NCBI RefSeq assembly: GCF_031426495.1
Contig: NZ_JANPLK010000082.1
Location: 1-64,000 of the forward strand
Source: Gemmatimonas sp.
GTDB taxonomy: Bacteria > Gemmatimonadota > Gemmatimonadetes > Gemmatimonadales > Gemmatimonadaceae
Reading direction: 5' to 3'
DNA length: 64,000 bases
The translations under genes and the position numbers were made by a program. The notes beneath the pieces are model-generated. The model saw only the letters and a list, made by a program, of their open reading frames with translations, ran no database searches and was not told the DNA's origin. Positions within the stretch are counted from its first letter, which is position 1. Each line of letters begins with the position of its first letter. This document shows positions 8,160-16,865 of this stretch, piece by piece.

Positions 8160-9032
8160 ATGCGCACCAAGCGTCGCACGTCGTTTCCCGCACGTTACAG
8201 CCGTAGCGTCGCGCTCGCCGCCTTCGCCGTCGTCGCGGTCGCTTCGACGGCGGCCGCTCACGACTTCTGGATCATTCCGGATCTGTTCGCGTTCGACGCC
8301 AATGCGACGCTGCAGGTCAATGCCCGGCAAGGTGGCGGCAAATTCCCCGTCGGCACGGCAGTCCAAATCGAGCGCGTCGTCGACGCGCGCATCATCGGCG
8401 CGACGACCGCTGCACAGCTGACCGACATGTCCGTGGTCGGGACTTCACTCACGCTGCGTCACAAGCCGACGGCGGCCGGTCAATACGTCATTGCCGTCAG
8501 TCTCGCGCCTCGCGTGTTTCGCGAAACGCCGGCGGGGGTCATTCGCTTTCTCAAAGCGGAGGGTGGCGCCGCCGAAGCCGCGCGCCTCGAACGTGAGACG
8601 CCGTTCGCTGGGCTCGATAGTGTGATCTTCACCGCGGCTTCCTACGCCGCGACGGTCGTTGAAGTCGGTACGGAAGGTCCGCGCGCTTTTGCCAAGCCTT
8701 CCGGTATACGACTTGAGTTCGTGCCGTTGGACGATCCGTCTCACCTGCATGTCGGCGACACGTTGAACGTGCGGATGCTCGGCAACGGGCGCCCAGTGCC
8801 CGGCATCGGTATTGAACTCGCAACAGGCCTCGAAAGCACGGCCGATGCGACGGCCGCCGTCATCCGTATCCCGTTCACGGCCGATGCGAACGGCGTGGTG
8901 CACATTCCTTTGGAGAAGGCAGGTCCGGTCATGCTGCGCTCCGCCTACGCCAGTCGGAAGGCGGGCGGCGCCGCGCGGGATTGGGACGTCTCGCGTACAA
9001 CCTTCGTATTCCAGGTTGGAGCGCAGCACTAA
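8160..9032 (+). CDS. DUF4198 exported protein (right copy)
   Basis: A 290-residue protein with a cleavable signal (SVALAAFAVVAVASTAAA) directly before HDFWIIPDLF, the typical mature start of DUF4198. It is a diverged paralogue of the gene at 7095, to which it is head-to-head. The frame is open from 8058, but the ATG at 8160 gives a normal signal peptide and lies ~50 bp after the -10 element. It ends convergently, 26 bp from the SnoaL-like gene. It is probably co-regulated with the copper genes through the palindrome at 8082-8096; the molecular function is unknown. Confidence 0.85.
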   Translation: MRTKRRTSFPARYSRSVALAAFAVVAVASTAAAHDFWIIPDLFAFDANATLQVNARQGGGKFPVGTAVQIERVVDARIIGATTAAQLTDMSVVGTSLTLRHKPTAAGQYVIAVSLAPRVFRETPAGVIRFLKAEGGAAEAARLERETPFAGLDSVIFTAASYAATVVEVGTEGPRAFAKPSGIRLEFVPLDDPSHLHVGDTLNVRMLGNGRPVPGIGIELATGLESTADATAAVIRIPFTADANGVVHIPLEKAGPVMLRSAYASRKAGGAARDWDVSRTTFVFQVGAQH

Positions 9033-9058
9033 GCGGATTCGGGGCGCGGACGACTTGC

Positions 9059-9574
9059 TTACCCAGCCGGTGGATCGCTTGGTCGGCGCGCGCGTGAGCT
9101 CGTTTGCGTATGCCGGACAACCCACCGGGCTGACGCTCCGGATCCACGGCGCTCGAGAATCGCGGTGCCGCGGCCAACGTTGTCCAGTGTTCGAGTGCCC
9201 ATCTCGCCCTTGAGATTGTATCGGTACAGCGCCCACGCCGTATTTCCGGACACGTGCATCTCGATGTCCACGGGGCGGTAGTGAAAGTTCTTCATCTCTT
9301 TCATTTCGGGCGCGAGATGATGATCCCGATAGTCAGTCCAGCCGCGATTGATCCCGGCGCCTTCAACCACGGTGAGACTGTCGCCGGCGTAGAGCGTGTC
9401 CAGCGCCTTCATGTCATTGCGCTCCGCGGCTGCAAACAACGCCCGCAGCGTGGCGGTGGCTCCTGCCGTATCGTTTTGCGGCGCTGGCGCAGCGGTGCCC
9501 GTGGCGCGCTGCGCATGCGTGACGGATGACAGTACCGCCGTGAGCACCAAAAGTACGGTCGCAGGTCGATTCAT
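9059..9574 (-). CDS. Exported SnoaL/DUF4440-like protein
   Basis: A 171-residue protein with an N-terminal signal peptide (ATVLLVLTAVLSSVTHA) and an NTF2-like alpha+beta cone domain. The pattern LRALFAAAERNDMKALDTLYAGDSLTV followed by YRPVDIEMHVSGNTAWALYRYN is typical of DUF4440/SnoaL-3 proteins. It starts 67 bp left of the palindrome at 9641 and diverges from the BlaI-type repressor gene, so it may be in the same regulon. No catalytic residues can be assigned. Confidence 0.75.
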   Translation of the reverse strand: MNRPATVLLVLTAVLSSVTHAQRATGTAAPAPQNDTAGATATLRALFAAAERNDMKALDTLYAGDSLTVVEGAGINRGWTDYRDHHLAPEMKEMKNFHYRPVDIEMHVSGNTAWALYRYNLKGEMGTRTLDNVGRGTAILERRGSGASARWVVRHTQTSSRARRPSDPPAG

Positions 9575-9640
9575 GGGTGGTCGGGAGTGCGGGAAGGAAG
9601 GATGCGTTCTCGAGGCGCGGTGCGGCCGCCGTCGCCGCTC

Positions 9641-9669
9641 TTTACGGCGGGTAAAGCGTCATATACATT
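9641..9669 (+). promoter_or_regulatory. Promoter with overlapping operator, BlaI-M56 genes
   Basis: TTTACGGCGGGTAAA (9641-9655) has perfect 5-bp inverted arms. TTTACG can serve as the -35, with TACATT at 9664-9669 as the -10 after a 17-bp spacer. The position upstream of the repressor gene itself suggests autoregulation, and possibly control of the divergent SnoaL-like gene. Confidence 0.65.
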
Positions 9670-9704
9670 GCGCAGAGCCGCATTCTTCCGCCAGAGGGTC
9701 GTTG

Positions 9705-10205
9705 GTGTCCAAGCCACGTAAACCGTCATCGTTGGTCGCGTCGCCCCCGTCACGAGTCCGTGGTCTGGCGGCGCCACGCGCGTCCGAGCCGCGACTTCAG
9801 GATACGGTCCGTCTCTCTGCCGACGGGCTGGCCAAGGTGCTTGGCGACCTGGAGGCGCGGGTGATGACGGCCGTGTGGGCCCTTGGAACGCCGTCGCCGG
9901 CACGCGTGGTGCACGAGCGCGTCGCCCGGACGCACGCGGTCGCTTCGCTTACCGTGATCACCGTGCTCAACAAGCTCGTCGCGAAGCGCTTGCTGCGACG
10001 AAAGACGCGCGACGGACTGTTGCACTTCCACGCGGTGATGAGCGAAGCCGAGTTCATGGCGCACGCCTCCCGCCGAGTCGTGGAAGGCATTCTCTCCTTC
10101 GGGCCGCAGGCTGTGGCGTCGTCACTCGTCGACGTGCTCGCCGAGCAGGATCCTCAACAGCTCGAAGACCTCGCGCGTCTCATCCGACGCCGACTCAAGG
10201 GCTGA
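9705..10205 (+). CDS. BlaI/MecI/CopY-family transcriptional repressor
   Basis: A 166-residue winged-helix repressor of the Penicillinase_R family. The DNA-binding region starts at LGDLEARVMTAVWALGTPSP. The recognition region follows (VASLTVITVLNKLVAKRLL), then the wing (RRKTRDGLLHFHAV) and a helical dimerisation tail. The GTG at 9705 has GAGGG 6 bp upstream; the frame is open leftward but carries only shadow sequence. The protein has no cysteine, so it lacks the CxCxxxxCxC copper site of CopY and cannot sense copper the same way. The downstream M56 peptidase is the probable inactivator, as BlaR1 is for BlaI. The basic ~25-residue N-terminal extension is unusual. Confidence 0.88.
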   Translation: MSKPRKPSSLVASPPSRVRGLAAPRASEPRLQDTVRLSADGLAKVLGDLEARVMTAVWALGTPSPARVVHERVARTHAVASLTVITVLNKLVAKRLLRRKTRDGLLHFHAVMSEAEFMAHASRRVVEGILSFGPQAVASSLVDVLAEQDPQQLEDLARLIRRRLKG

Positions 10206-10354
10206 GCTGCCGCGGGAGCGGCGGTTCCGTGACTTGGGTCCGCGCCATCCCCGAAAGCGAGCGCCACTGGGAACATGCCAGATCGAGACCATTTAGCCCG
10301 CGCAACCGGCGCCCATGAAGGCCGTCATCGGCGCATCGTGCTTTTCGCCACCGG

Positions 10355-11353
10355 GTGCTGATCCTGCTTGCGACCAGCCCAGTGCTGGCGCATCACGTCG
10401 GTTCTCGCCTCGATCAACTGCTGGCGGGCCGTGATCATGTGTTGATGATCTGCGTAATTGCCGTGCACCAGATGCTCGCGCCCGTCCATGCGATCTTTCA
10501 CTGGCTGCTGGTTGCGGGCCTCGCGTTCGCGATCTGGGATCGCAGTCGTGCATGGCTCGTCGTTCGCCGGCTTCTCGGGAGCGTCGAGGCGCGCAAACCT
10601 CGAGCAGGCGACGCATTCTGGGTGGCCGCCGTCGCTGCCGACGTACGGCCCACGCTCATGCGCGTCGTCGATGGTCTGCCCAATCCGGCGTTCACGGCGG
10701 GGTGGCTGCGTCCGCATATCTATGTCGCGGCACGGCTACCGGACGCGCTCACGGCGGAGGAGCTGAGCGCCGTGCTTGCGCACGAACACGCGCACGTGCG
10801 CCGACGCGATCCGGCACGCCTCTCCATCCTGCGCTTTGTCGGGTGCGCGTTGTTCTGGCTACCCGCGCTGCGACGGTTGGCGGCGGACGCGGCGGACGAC
10901 GCGGAGATTGCTGCGGATGACACTGCGGTGCGTGGTCAACCGCTCGTGTTGGCGTCGGCGATACTCAAGCTGGCCGGGTGGCGAGTTTCGGGACAGGATC
11001 CCGACCTTGGTGGACGGGTCCTCTCGCGCGGATCGGGCGTGATGATCGGTTTCCAACGTGACGCGCTGCTCGACCGGCGGATTCATCGTCTGGTCGGGGA
11101 CGAGGTCCCCGTCGTGACGCACGTTACTCGGCGGTCGATCGCGACGGCGTTTGCGGGTCTTGCTCTGGTGTGGAGCTCCGGGCTCGCCGTGGCCCATCCT
11201 CTTCCGGAAGGCGGTGAACACGGCGCCCCACACGGCGGACACTGTACGCAGCATAACGCATGGGCCGTCGAACATCTTTTCTGCCTGGCGGGGCACGCGC
11301 GCACCCCTGGGGCGCTCTGCCCGCACGCGACCGTGCGGAGCGCGACGCGGTAG
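10355..11353 (+). CDS. M56 (BlaR1-like) membrane metallopeptidase with His/Cys-rich tail
   Basis: A 332-residue integral membrane protease. The HExxH zinc motif is LAHEHAHVRRRDP (His143, Glu144, His147). Membrane helices are visible at about 29-61, 156-172 and 261-280. Where BlaR1 carries a penicillin-binding sensor after its last helix, this protein has a ~52-residue tail with eight His (281, 289, 293, 296, 300, 307, 314, 324) and three Cys (297, 310, 322). That composition suggests metal sensing outside the membrane (inference). The start is GTG at 10355, 150 bp after the BlaI stop. No earlier in-frame start exists back to the TGA at 10316, so the N-terminus may be shorter than in BlaR1. 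Confidence 0.82.
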   Translation: MLILLATSPVLAHHVGSRLDQLLAGRDHVLMICVIAVHQMLAPVHAIFHWLLVAGLAFAIWDRSRAWLVVRRLLGSVEARKPRAGDAFWVAAVAADVRPTLMRVVDGLPNPAFTAGWLRPHIYVAARLPDALTAEELSAVLAHEHAHVRRRDPARLSILRFVGCALFWLPALRRLAADAADDAEIAADDTAVRGQPLVLASAILKLAGWRVSGQDPDLGGRVLSRGSGVMIGFQRDALLDRRIHRLVGDEVPVVTHVTRRSIATAFAGLALVWSSGLAVAHPLPEGGEHGAPHGGHCTQHNAWAVEHLFCLAGHARTPGALCPHATVRSATR

Positions 11354-11397
11354 CGCACCCGTGCTCAATCGCCCCGGTGCGCCACGGGCGTGCACAT

Positions 11398-11424
11398 TTT
11401 ATGCATGGTAAAGTGCGGTATGGT
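11398..11424 (+). promoter_or_regulatory. Putative operator and promoter of the copper oxidase operon
   Basis: TTTATGCATGGTAAA (11398-11412) fits TTTAY-n5-RTAAA. A -10-like TATGGT lies at 11419-11424, 16 bp after TTTTAT (11397-11402), which can act as the -35. The oxidase ATG follows 51 bp later. The spacing is slightly less regular than at 8082 and 9641. Confidence 0.55.
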
Positions 11425-11475
11425 GCGCCGTCGAGGTGCCTTCCGCTTTGTGTTTCTCGAACTCGATAGTCGAAT

Positions 11476-13437
11476 ATGGAAGATCTGGAACGCTCGTATA
11501 CCGATGGCATAGTCACTGAGCCCGTGACACGACGCCGCTTCCTGCACGCGGCCGGGGCATTTGGCGCGCTCGCGGGACTACAGCGCTTGAGGCCGGCTTA
11601 TGCCTATCCAGCAAATGACTTGCAAGCATTTGCCGGCGTCGAGCATCGCGTGGCGGGGGCAGCCAGTCGCACCGACCTCGTCATCGACCGCACGCCGTTC
11701 GGGTTCGGGGGACGGCGCGGCATCGCCACGACCATCAACGGCTCGGTTCCCGGGCCGCTGCTTCGCTTCCGGGAGGGAGAACGCGCCACGATCCACGTGA
11801 CAAATCGACTCGGCGAGGACACCTCGATTCATTGGCACGGTCTCCTCGTACCGAATGCGATGGACGGTGTGCCGGGTGTGAATTTTTCAGGAATTCATTC
11901 GGGGCAGACGTTTGTCTATGACTTTCCGCTCCGGCAGTACGGAACCTACTGGTATCACAGCCATTCGGGCTTCCAGGAGCAGCTGGGCCACTACGGGCCG
12001 CTCATCATCGATCCCATTGAGCCCGAGCCGTTTCAGTACGATCGGGAGTATGTGGTCATGTTGTCGGACTGGTCGTTCGAGAATCCGCTCAAGATCCTCG
12101 ACAACATCAAGAAGCAGGGCTCGTACTACAATTTCCAGCGGCGTACGGTCGGTGACTTCTTCAAAGACGTAGACCGGGTGGGCTTGCGCGCCACCATCGC
12201 GGATCGCTGGGAATGGGGCAAGATGCGGATGAGTCCCATCGACATCGCCGATGTGACGGGCTCGACGTACACCTATCTCCTGAACGGCCTGCCAGCCGCC
12301 TCCAACTGGACCGGACTGTTCCGGCCAGGCGAACGGGTGCGGCTCCGCTTTATCAATGCCGCTGCGGGCTCGTATTTCGACGTGCGCATCCCAGGGCTCG
12401 AGATGACGCTCGTGCAGGCCAGTGGCCAGCATGTGCAGCCCGTGACGTTCGACGAGTTCCGCATCGAGATCGCACAGACGTTCGACGTGATCGTGCAGCC
12501 CACGGAGGATCGCGCCTATACGATCTTCGCGGAGTCGATGGACCGGTCGGGTCATGCGCGGGGCACACTGGCCCCACGTGCCGGCATGAGTGCCGAGGTC
12601 CCCACGCGTCGGCCGCGTCCCACGCTTGGCATGATGGACATGGGCATGGCGATGGGAATGGGCGGACACGGCGGGATGTCGATGCCCGGCATGGATATGT
12701 CTGCGGCTGCGCCCAAGTCTGTTGCACCGGCGGCGACTGGTCACGCGGGCCATGACATGAGCAGCATGCCGGGCATGGCCTCTTCGCCGGGATCCGGCGT
12801 GTTCGAGGGGACGCTGCGCGACGGCACGATTATCCGCGCCTCGAATCTGCGGGCGCCCGGGACAATCCCGGAGCCCATGATGCACGTCGGAGGCAAGCAC
12901 GGGTCGGCGAGTGCCGGCACGGCGATGGAGACGCGGAGCCGTCTTTCGGAGCCGGGCGCCGGACTCGGCGAAGATGGATGGCGCGTGCTTGTCTGGACCG
13001 ACGTCAAGCGACTCACGCCGGCTGCGACCTTTGAGGCACCAGCGCGCGAGATCGAGTTACATCTGACCGGCAACATGGAACGCTACATGTGGTCGATCAA
13101 CGGGATCAAGTATTCGGACGCGCCCGATCCGATCCCGCTCAAACATGGTGAGCGCATCCGGCTTACCATCGTCAACGACACGATGATGGCGCATCCGATG
13201 CACATGCACGGCGTGTTCATGGAACTCGAGAATGGGCACGGACCAGAGTGCCCATACGTGCACACCATCAACGTCAAGCCCGCGGAGCGAGTGTCACTGC
13301 TCGCGACCCCGGTAGACCCGGGGCCGTGGGCATTCCACTGTCACGTGCTCCTTCACATGGACTTGGGGATGTTCCGGGTGTTTCAGGTGTCGGAACCGGA
13401 TGGGACGATGACGACCAGCGAAGGGGCGGCGTCGTGA
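11476..13437 (+). CDS. copA: CopA/PcoA-type copper resistance multicopper oxidase
   Basis: A 653-residue periplasmic oxidase with a Tat signal (TRRRFLHAAGAFGALAG). Copper ligands are intact: IHWHG (His119, His121), WYHSHSG (His161, His163), HPMHMHG (from His573) and HCHVLLHMDLGM (His621-Met632). A Met/His-rich stretch around residues 385-440 (GMAMGMGGHGGMSMPGMDM and similar) matches the copper-loading segment of PcoA/CopA. It oxidises Cu(I) to Cu(II), or sequesters copper, in the periplasm. The first gene of the operon, it is preceded by the palindrome at 11398, and its stop overlaps the next start (GTGA). Confidence 0.96.
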   Translation: MEDLERSYTDGIVTEPVTRRRFLHAAGAFGALAGLQRLRPAYAYPANDLQAFAGVEHRVAGAASRTDLVIDRTPFGFGGRRGIATTINGSVPGPLLRFREGERATIHVTNRLGEDTSIHWHGLLVPNAMDGVPGVNFSGIHSGQTFVYDFPLRQYGTYWYHSHSGFQEQLGHYGPLIIDPIEPEPFQYDREYVVMLSDWSFENPLKILDNIKKQGSYYNFQRRTVGDFFKDVDRVGLRATIADRWEWGKMRMSPIDIADVTGSTYTYLLNGLPAASNWTGLFRPGERVRLRFINAAAGSYFDVRIPGLEMTLVQASGQHVQPVTFDEFRIEIAQTFDVIVQPTEDRAYTIFAESMDRSGHARGTLAPRAGMSAEVPTRRPRPTLGMMDMGMAMGMGGHGGMSMPGMDMSAAAPKSVAPAATGHAGHDMSSMPGMASSPGSGVFEGTLRDGTIIRASNLRAPGTIPEPMMHVGGKHGSASAGTAMETRSRLSEPGAGLGEDGWRVLVWTDVKRLTPAATFEAPAREIELHLTGNMERYMWSINGIKYSDAPDPIPLKHGERIRLTIVNDTMMAHPMHMHGVFMELENGHGPECPYVHTINVKPAERVSLLATPVDPGPWAFHCHVLLHMDLGMFRVFQVSEPDGTMTTSEGAAS

Positions 13438-14267
13438 GCGGACACACGCGTTGGGCACGCGCACGGTGTGGCCGTGCCGCGGTCGTTGCACTACTGCTCT
13501 CGATGGGGAACGGCTTGCACGCGCAAGCGGCCGGTGCCTCGCATGGATCGCATGGGATGGACTTGGATCGTACGATTCGCGCGTTCGTCCTCGCCGAGCA
13601 ACTGGAAGTGCACGCGAATCAACCCGATCGACCGGTTGACGTCGAGCTGGTCAGCTGGATCGGCGGCGACTACCGGCGCGTGTTCCTGCGACTGCAGGGT
13701 GAGCAGTCGACGCGCCGGTCCGGCGGGTTGGAGTTGCAGGGTGACGTCCTCTACGGGCGGCTCATCACACCCTTTTGGTCGGCGGTCGCCGGCGCTCGCG
13801 TCGACACGCGACTACGCAGCGACGAGGTGCCGGCCGAGGGTGGGAACCTATCGACCGTTCGGCGCGCCGCCGACGGTCGACTGACGCGCGGGATGCTCGC
13901 GATTGGCGTTGTCGGCCTAGCGCCTGGGTGGTTCGAGCTGGAGCCTACGCTCCTTGTCAGCGACAAGGGCGACGTGTCGCTCGAGGTGGAGTCGTCGTTC
14001 GACCTGCTCTTCACGCAGCGCCTGATCGTACAGCCGTGGATAGAGATCAACGCGGCGGTGCAGGCCGTGCCGGAAATCGGTGTCGGCTCCGGGCTCAACG
14101 ACGTCGAGGTCGGCGCACGCATGCGCTACGAGATTCGGCGGAAGTTCGCGCCGTATGTGGGCGTCTCGCTGCTTCGCCGCACCGGTGTCACAGCTGCGAC
14201 GTCGCACAACCTCGGCGAGCGGCGAAGCGTCGGCACTATTACCGCCGGCCTGCGGATCTGGCGATGA
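13434..14267 (+). CDS. copB: Outer-membrane copper resistance protein CopB/PcoB
   Basis: A 277-residue CopB-family beta-barrel protein. The signal peptide is followed by a short His/Met patch (ASHGSHGMDLD). Typical barrel strands follow (LQGDVLYGRLITPFWSAVAGAR, GWFELEPTLLVSDKGDVSLEVE), and the chain ends in IRRKFAPYVGVS...GLRIW. The GTG at 13434 overlaps the copA stop by four bases, while the longer open frame upstream is antisense or shadow sequence. It works with CopA at the outer membrane, by an unclear mechanism, to bind or release copper. Confidence 0.93.
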   Translation: MSGHTRWARARCGRAAVVALLLSMGNGLHAQAAGASHGSHGMDLDRTIRAFVLAEQLEVHANQPDRPVDVELVSWIGGDYRRVFLRLQGEQSTRRSGGLELQGDVLYGRLITPFWSAVAGARVDTRLRSDEVPAEGGNLSTVRRAADGRLTRGMLAIGVVGLAPGWFELEPTLLVSDKGDVSLEVESSFDLLFTQRLIVQPWIEINAAVQAVPEIGVGSGLNDVEVGARMRYEIRRKFAPYVGVSLLRRTGVTAATSHNLGERRSVGTITAGLRIWR

Positions 14268-14332
14268 ACTTCGCGATCGCTATTCAACCGCATGGATCTC
14301 TCCGCTCTGCGTCATTACCACAGGTCAACGCT

Positions 14333-15343
14333 ATGCGCACTCTCTTGGTCGTTTCGCTGCTCGCCTTCGCTATTCCGAACGCCGCGGTCGTGCGCGCGCA
14401 AGGTTCGGGTAGCGTGACCTCGCATGACCACAGCATGTCGATGCCGCAAGGCGGTGCGATGACCGCGCTGCTGACCGATCCGTTCGGGTCGCGCGGCGCA
14501 TCTGGAACCGCCACCGTGCGCGGTACGTCGGTGCTGATGCAGTGGTCTGGTGATCAACCAGGCACCGCGCGGGTCTGGTCGGTGCGACGCGGATCCTGCG
14601 CGCGTGATGAGGGGCTCATCGGCGCTGCAAGCGCGTACGCGCCGATTGCCGTTGATGCAGCCGGAAGCGCTCGTGCTGGCGCGAGTCTTGACGCGCCGCT
14701 GGCCGCTGACGGGCAATTCCATGTGCTGGTGCAGACGGCGGCAGACTCGCCATCCGCTGGCGCGGCGGCAACCAGGATCGCCTGTGGGGCCCTGGCAAAG
14801 GGAGCCACGCCGGCACGCGCTGTCACGGAGCTCACTACGTCGTCGAACGGCAGCAGACCGGCGGCGATGGATCACTCGGCGATGGACCATTCCTCGATGA
14901 ACATGTCGGGCTCTGGTGCGGCCAGCGGCGCGGCCGACGCGGCAACGCCAAGCACGAGCATGTCGGGCATGGGTGCAACTGACACGAGCCTGATGGCGAT
15001 CCACATGCGCATGATGGCCGACCCGGTGATTCGTGAGCGTGTGATGACGGATCCGGTGCTGCAGCGCATGATGGCGCAGATGCCGGGAATGTCCGCCATG
15101 GATCTGGACATGGACATGCCGGGGATGAAGAGGGCGCCGTCAGGCAGCGGTGCTGCTGCACGCGCCAAGGCCACGGGCACAACGGCCGAACCTGCCGCGA
15201 GGCCTGCGGTCAAGCCAGCCACGAGAGCCGCTACGAGACCCGCTGCGAAACCCGCTGCGAAACCCGCTTCCAAGCCGGCTCCGGCGGCGATGCCAGGCAT
15301 GGATCACAGCAAAATGCCGGGCATGCGAAAGCCGCCTGCATGA
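14333..15343 (+). CDS. Met/His-rich secreted protein of the copper operon
   Basis: A 336-residue protein with a clean signal peptide (MRTLLVVSLLAFAIPNAAVVRA). A first domain of ~150 residues has a beta-rich look (FGSRGASGTATVRGTSVLMQ through PLAADGQFHVLVQ) and two or three Cys. A low-complexity region then carries repeated copper-motif-like units: AMDHSAMDHSSMNMSG, MSGMGATD, MAQMPGMSAMDLDMDMPGM. An Ala/Lys/Pro repeat tail ends MPGMDHSKMPGM. I do not recognise a named family. Cu(I) binding in the periplasm is inferred from composition and operon position. An alternative ATG at 14264 overlaps the copB stop (ATGA) and would lengthen the N-terminus by 23 residues. The next gene starts by ATGA overlap. 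Confidence 0.8.
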   Translation: MRTLLVVSLLAFAIPNAAVVRAQGSGSVTSHDHSMSMPQGGAMTALLTDPFGSRGASGTATVRGTSVLMQWSGDQPGTARVWSVRRGSCARDEGLIGAASAYAPIAVDAAGSARAGASLDAPLAADGQFHVLVQTAADSPSAGAAATRIACGALAKGATPARAVTELTTSSNGSRPAAMDHSAMDHSSMNMSGSGAASGAADAATPSTSMSGMGATDTSLMAIHMRMMADPVIRERVMTDPVLQRMMAQMPGMSAMDLDMDMPGMKRAPSGSGAAARAKATGTTAEPAARPAVKPATRAATRPAAKPAAKPASKPAPAAMPGMDHSKMPGMRKPPA

Positions 15344-16848
15344 CTCACCGTCCCATAACGGCCTCGCGCACCGCAGAGGGCCGTCGGTTCTTGTCCGGTC
15401 GCACTTCGCGGTGCGCACTACTGGCACTGGTGCTTCTCGGCGTCGCCCCCGCGCCCGCGCGTGCGCACGCGTCTCTCAAGAGCTCAACGCCGGCTGCTGA
15501 CTCGACGCTGACGGTAATACCGCGCGAACTGCGGTTGCTGTTTACGGAGGCGCCGGCGCTCGCCTTCAGTCGTCTTGAGCTGCTCAGCGCGTCGGGGGCG
15601 GCGGTGGCACTGTCGCCAGTGCGAGCCGCGGCGGATTCCCGGCGAGCGCTCGTGGCTGACATTCGTGGCACGTTGACCGCGGGCACCTACACGGTGGTGT
15701 GGCAGATCGCCGGCGATGACGGGCATCCGGTGCGCGGTCGATACACGTTCACGGTCGCTGCCGGTGCGCTGTCGGCCACGCCGACGTCGCCCGACACGTC
15801 CCCGCCAAGCGCGGCCGCGGAACCTGAAGCCCGCCCGGAAACGCATCACGATCCAGCGTCGATGCCGCAGGGCGCGAGCTTCGGCGTCGAGTCACCGGCA
15901 TACGTGGCCATTCGCGCCCTGCTGTACCTCGGCTTGCTCATGGCCATCGGCGCGGTGGCCTTCCAGGGAGCGGTGCTGCGCTTGCTGCAGCGGCGGCGCG
16001 GCGCGGACGGTGCACTGCTCGCGAGTGCACGACACGGCGCTGCCCGCATCGGCATGCTCGGCACGGTGCTCGTCGGCATTGCGGCGATGCTGCGCCTGGG
16101 CGCGCAGTCGTACGCCATGCACCCACCCGGGTCGACGTTCGATTCGACCCTCGTTCGCGCTATGCTGACGGAGACAGTATGGGGGCGCGGGTGGCTGCTT
16201 CAGGTTGTCGGGGTACTGGTCGCCGCGACGGGCTTCCGTTCGGCCATCCGTGGGACAGGCGGGTGGGCGTTGGCCGGGCTTGGCATCCTGGCACTTGCGG
16301 TGACCCCTGCGCTTTCGGGGCACGCCGCCGCGACGCCGGAGCGAGCCGGACTCGCGATCATCGCGGACACGTTACACGTGATCGGCGCTGGCGGATGGCT
16401 GGGTAGCCTGCTGGTGGTGCTGGCCGCCGGCCTGCCGGCAGCGATGCGGCTGCCGGACGATGAACGTGGTGGCGTGGTCGCCGACCTCTTCAATGCGTTC
16501 TCGCCCACGGCAGTGTTTTTTGCCGGCCTCGTAGCCTCGACCGGCGTGTATGCCGCGTGGCTTCATATGAACGCACTTTCTGCGTTGTGGCAATCAGGGT
16601 ACGGACGGACGTTGCTGCTCAAACTTGCCGTGTTGTCAGTAGTAGCCGGAACTGGCGCCTTCAACTGGCGCCAGGTGAAACCCACGCTTGGAACGAGTAC
16701 CGGTACCTCGCGCCTTCCGATCTCGGCACGGACGGAGCTGCTCGTTGGTGCGGTCGTCCTCATCATTACTGCAGCGTTAGTGGCCACTCCGACTCCCATG
16801 GACATGTTAGACATACCCATGGAAGCCAACGTCGTAGACGCACGGTGA
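15340..16848 (+). CDS. CopC-CopD fusion copper uptake/resistance protein
   Basis: A 502-residue fusion. The CopC domain follows a signal peptide cut before HASLKSSTP, giving the N-terminal His that ligates Cu(II) in CopC. Further CopC features are the TYTVVWQIAGDDGHPVRGRY block with its conserved Asp/His. After a Pro/Ala-rich linker (about 145-175) comes the CopD domain with about eight membrane helices, including a conserved region around GHAAATPERAGLAIIADTLH. CopC-CopD normally moves copper across the inner membrane for loading cuproproteins. The start overlaps the previous stop (ATGA); it is the last gene of the operon. Confidence 0.93.
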   Translation: MTHRPITASRTAEGRRFLSGRTSRCALLALVLLGVAPAPARAHASLKSSTPAADSTLTVIPRELRLLFTEAPALAFSRLELLSASGAAVALSPVRAAADSRRALVADIRGTLTAGTYTVVWQIAGDDGHPVRGRYTFTVAAGALSATPTSPDTSPPSAAAEPEARPETHHDPASMPQGASFGVESPAYVAIRALLYLGLLMAIGAVAFQGAVLRLLQRRRGADGALLASARHGAARIGMLGTVLVGIAAMLRLGAQSYAMHPPGSTFDSTLVRAMLTETVWGRGWLLQVVGVLVAATGFRSAIRGTGGWALAGLGILALAVTPALSGHAAATPERAGLAIIADTLHVIGAGGWLGSLLVVLAAGLPAAMRLPDDERGGVVADLFNAFSPTAVFFAGLVASTGVYAAWLHMNALSALWQSGYGRTLLLKLAVLSVVAGTGAFNWRQVKPTLGTSTGTSRLPISARTELLVGAVVLIITAALVATPTPMDMLDIPMEANVVDAR

Positions 16849-16865
16849 GCACCTGCACGCTCGAC

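Noticed and set aside
9705..10205. CopY as a name for the repressor
   Set aside because: The family matches, but the C-terminal CxCxxxxCxC copper site is absent and the protein has no Cys, so BlaI-type is the safer name.
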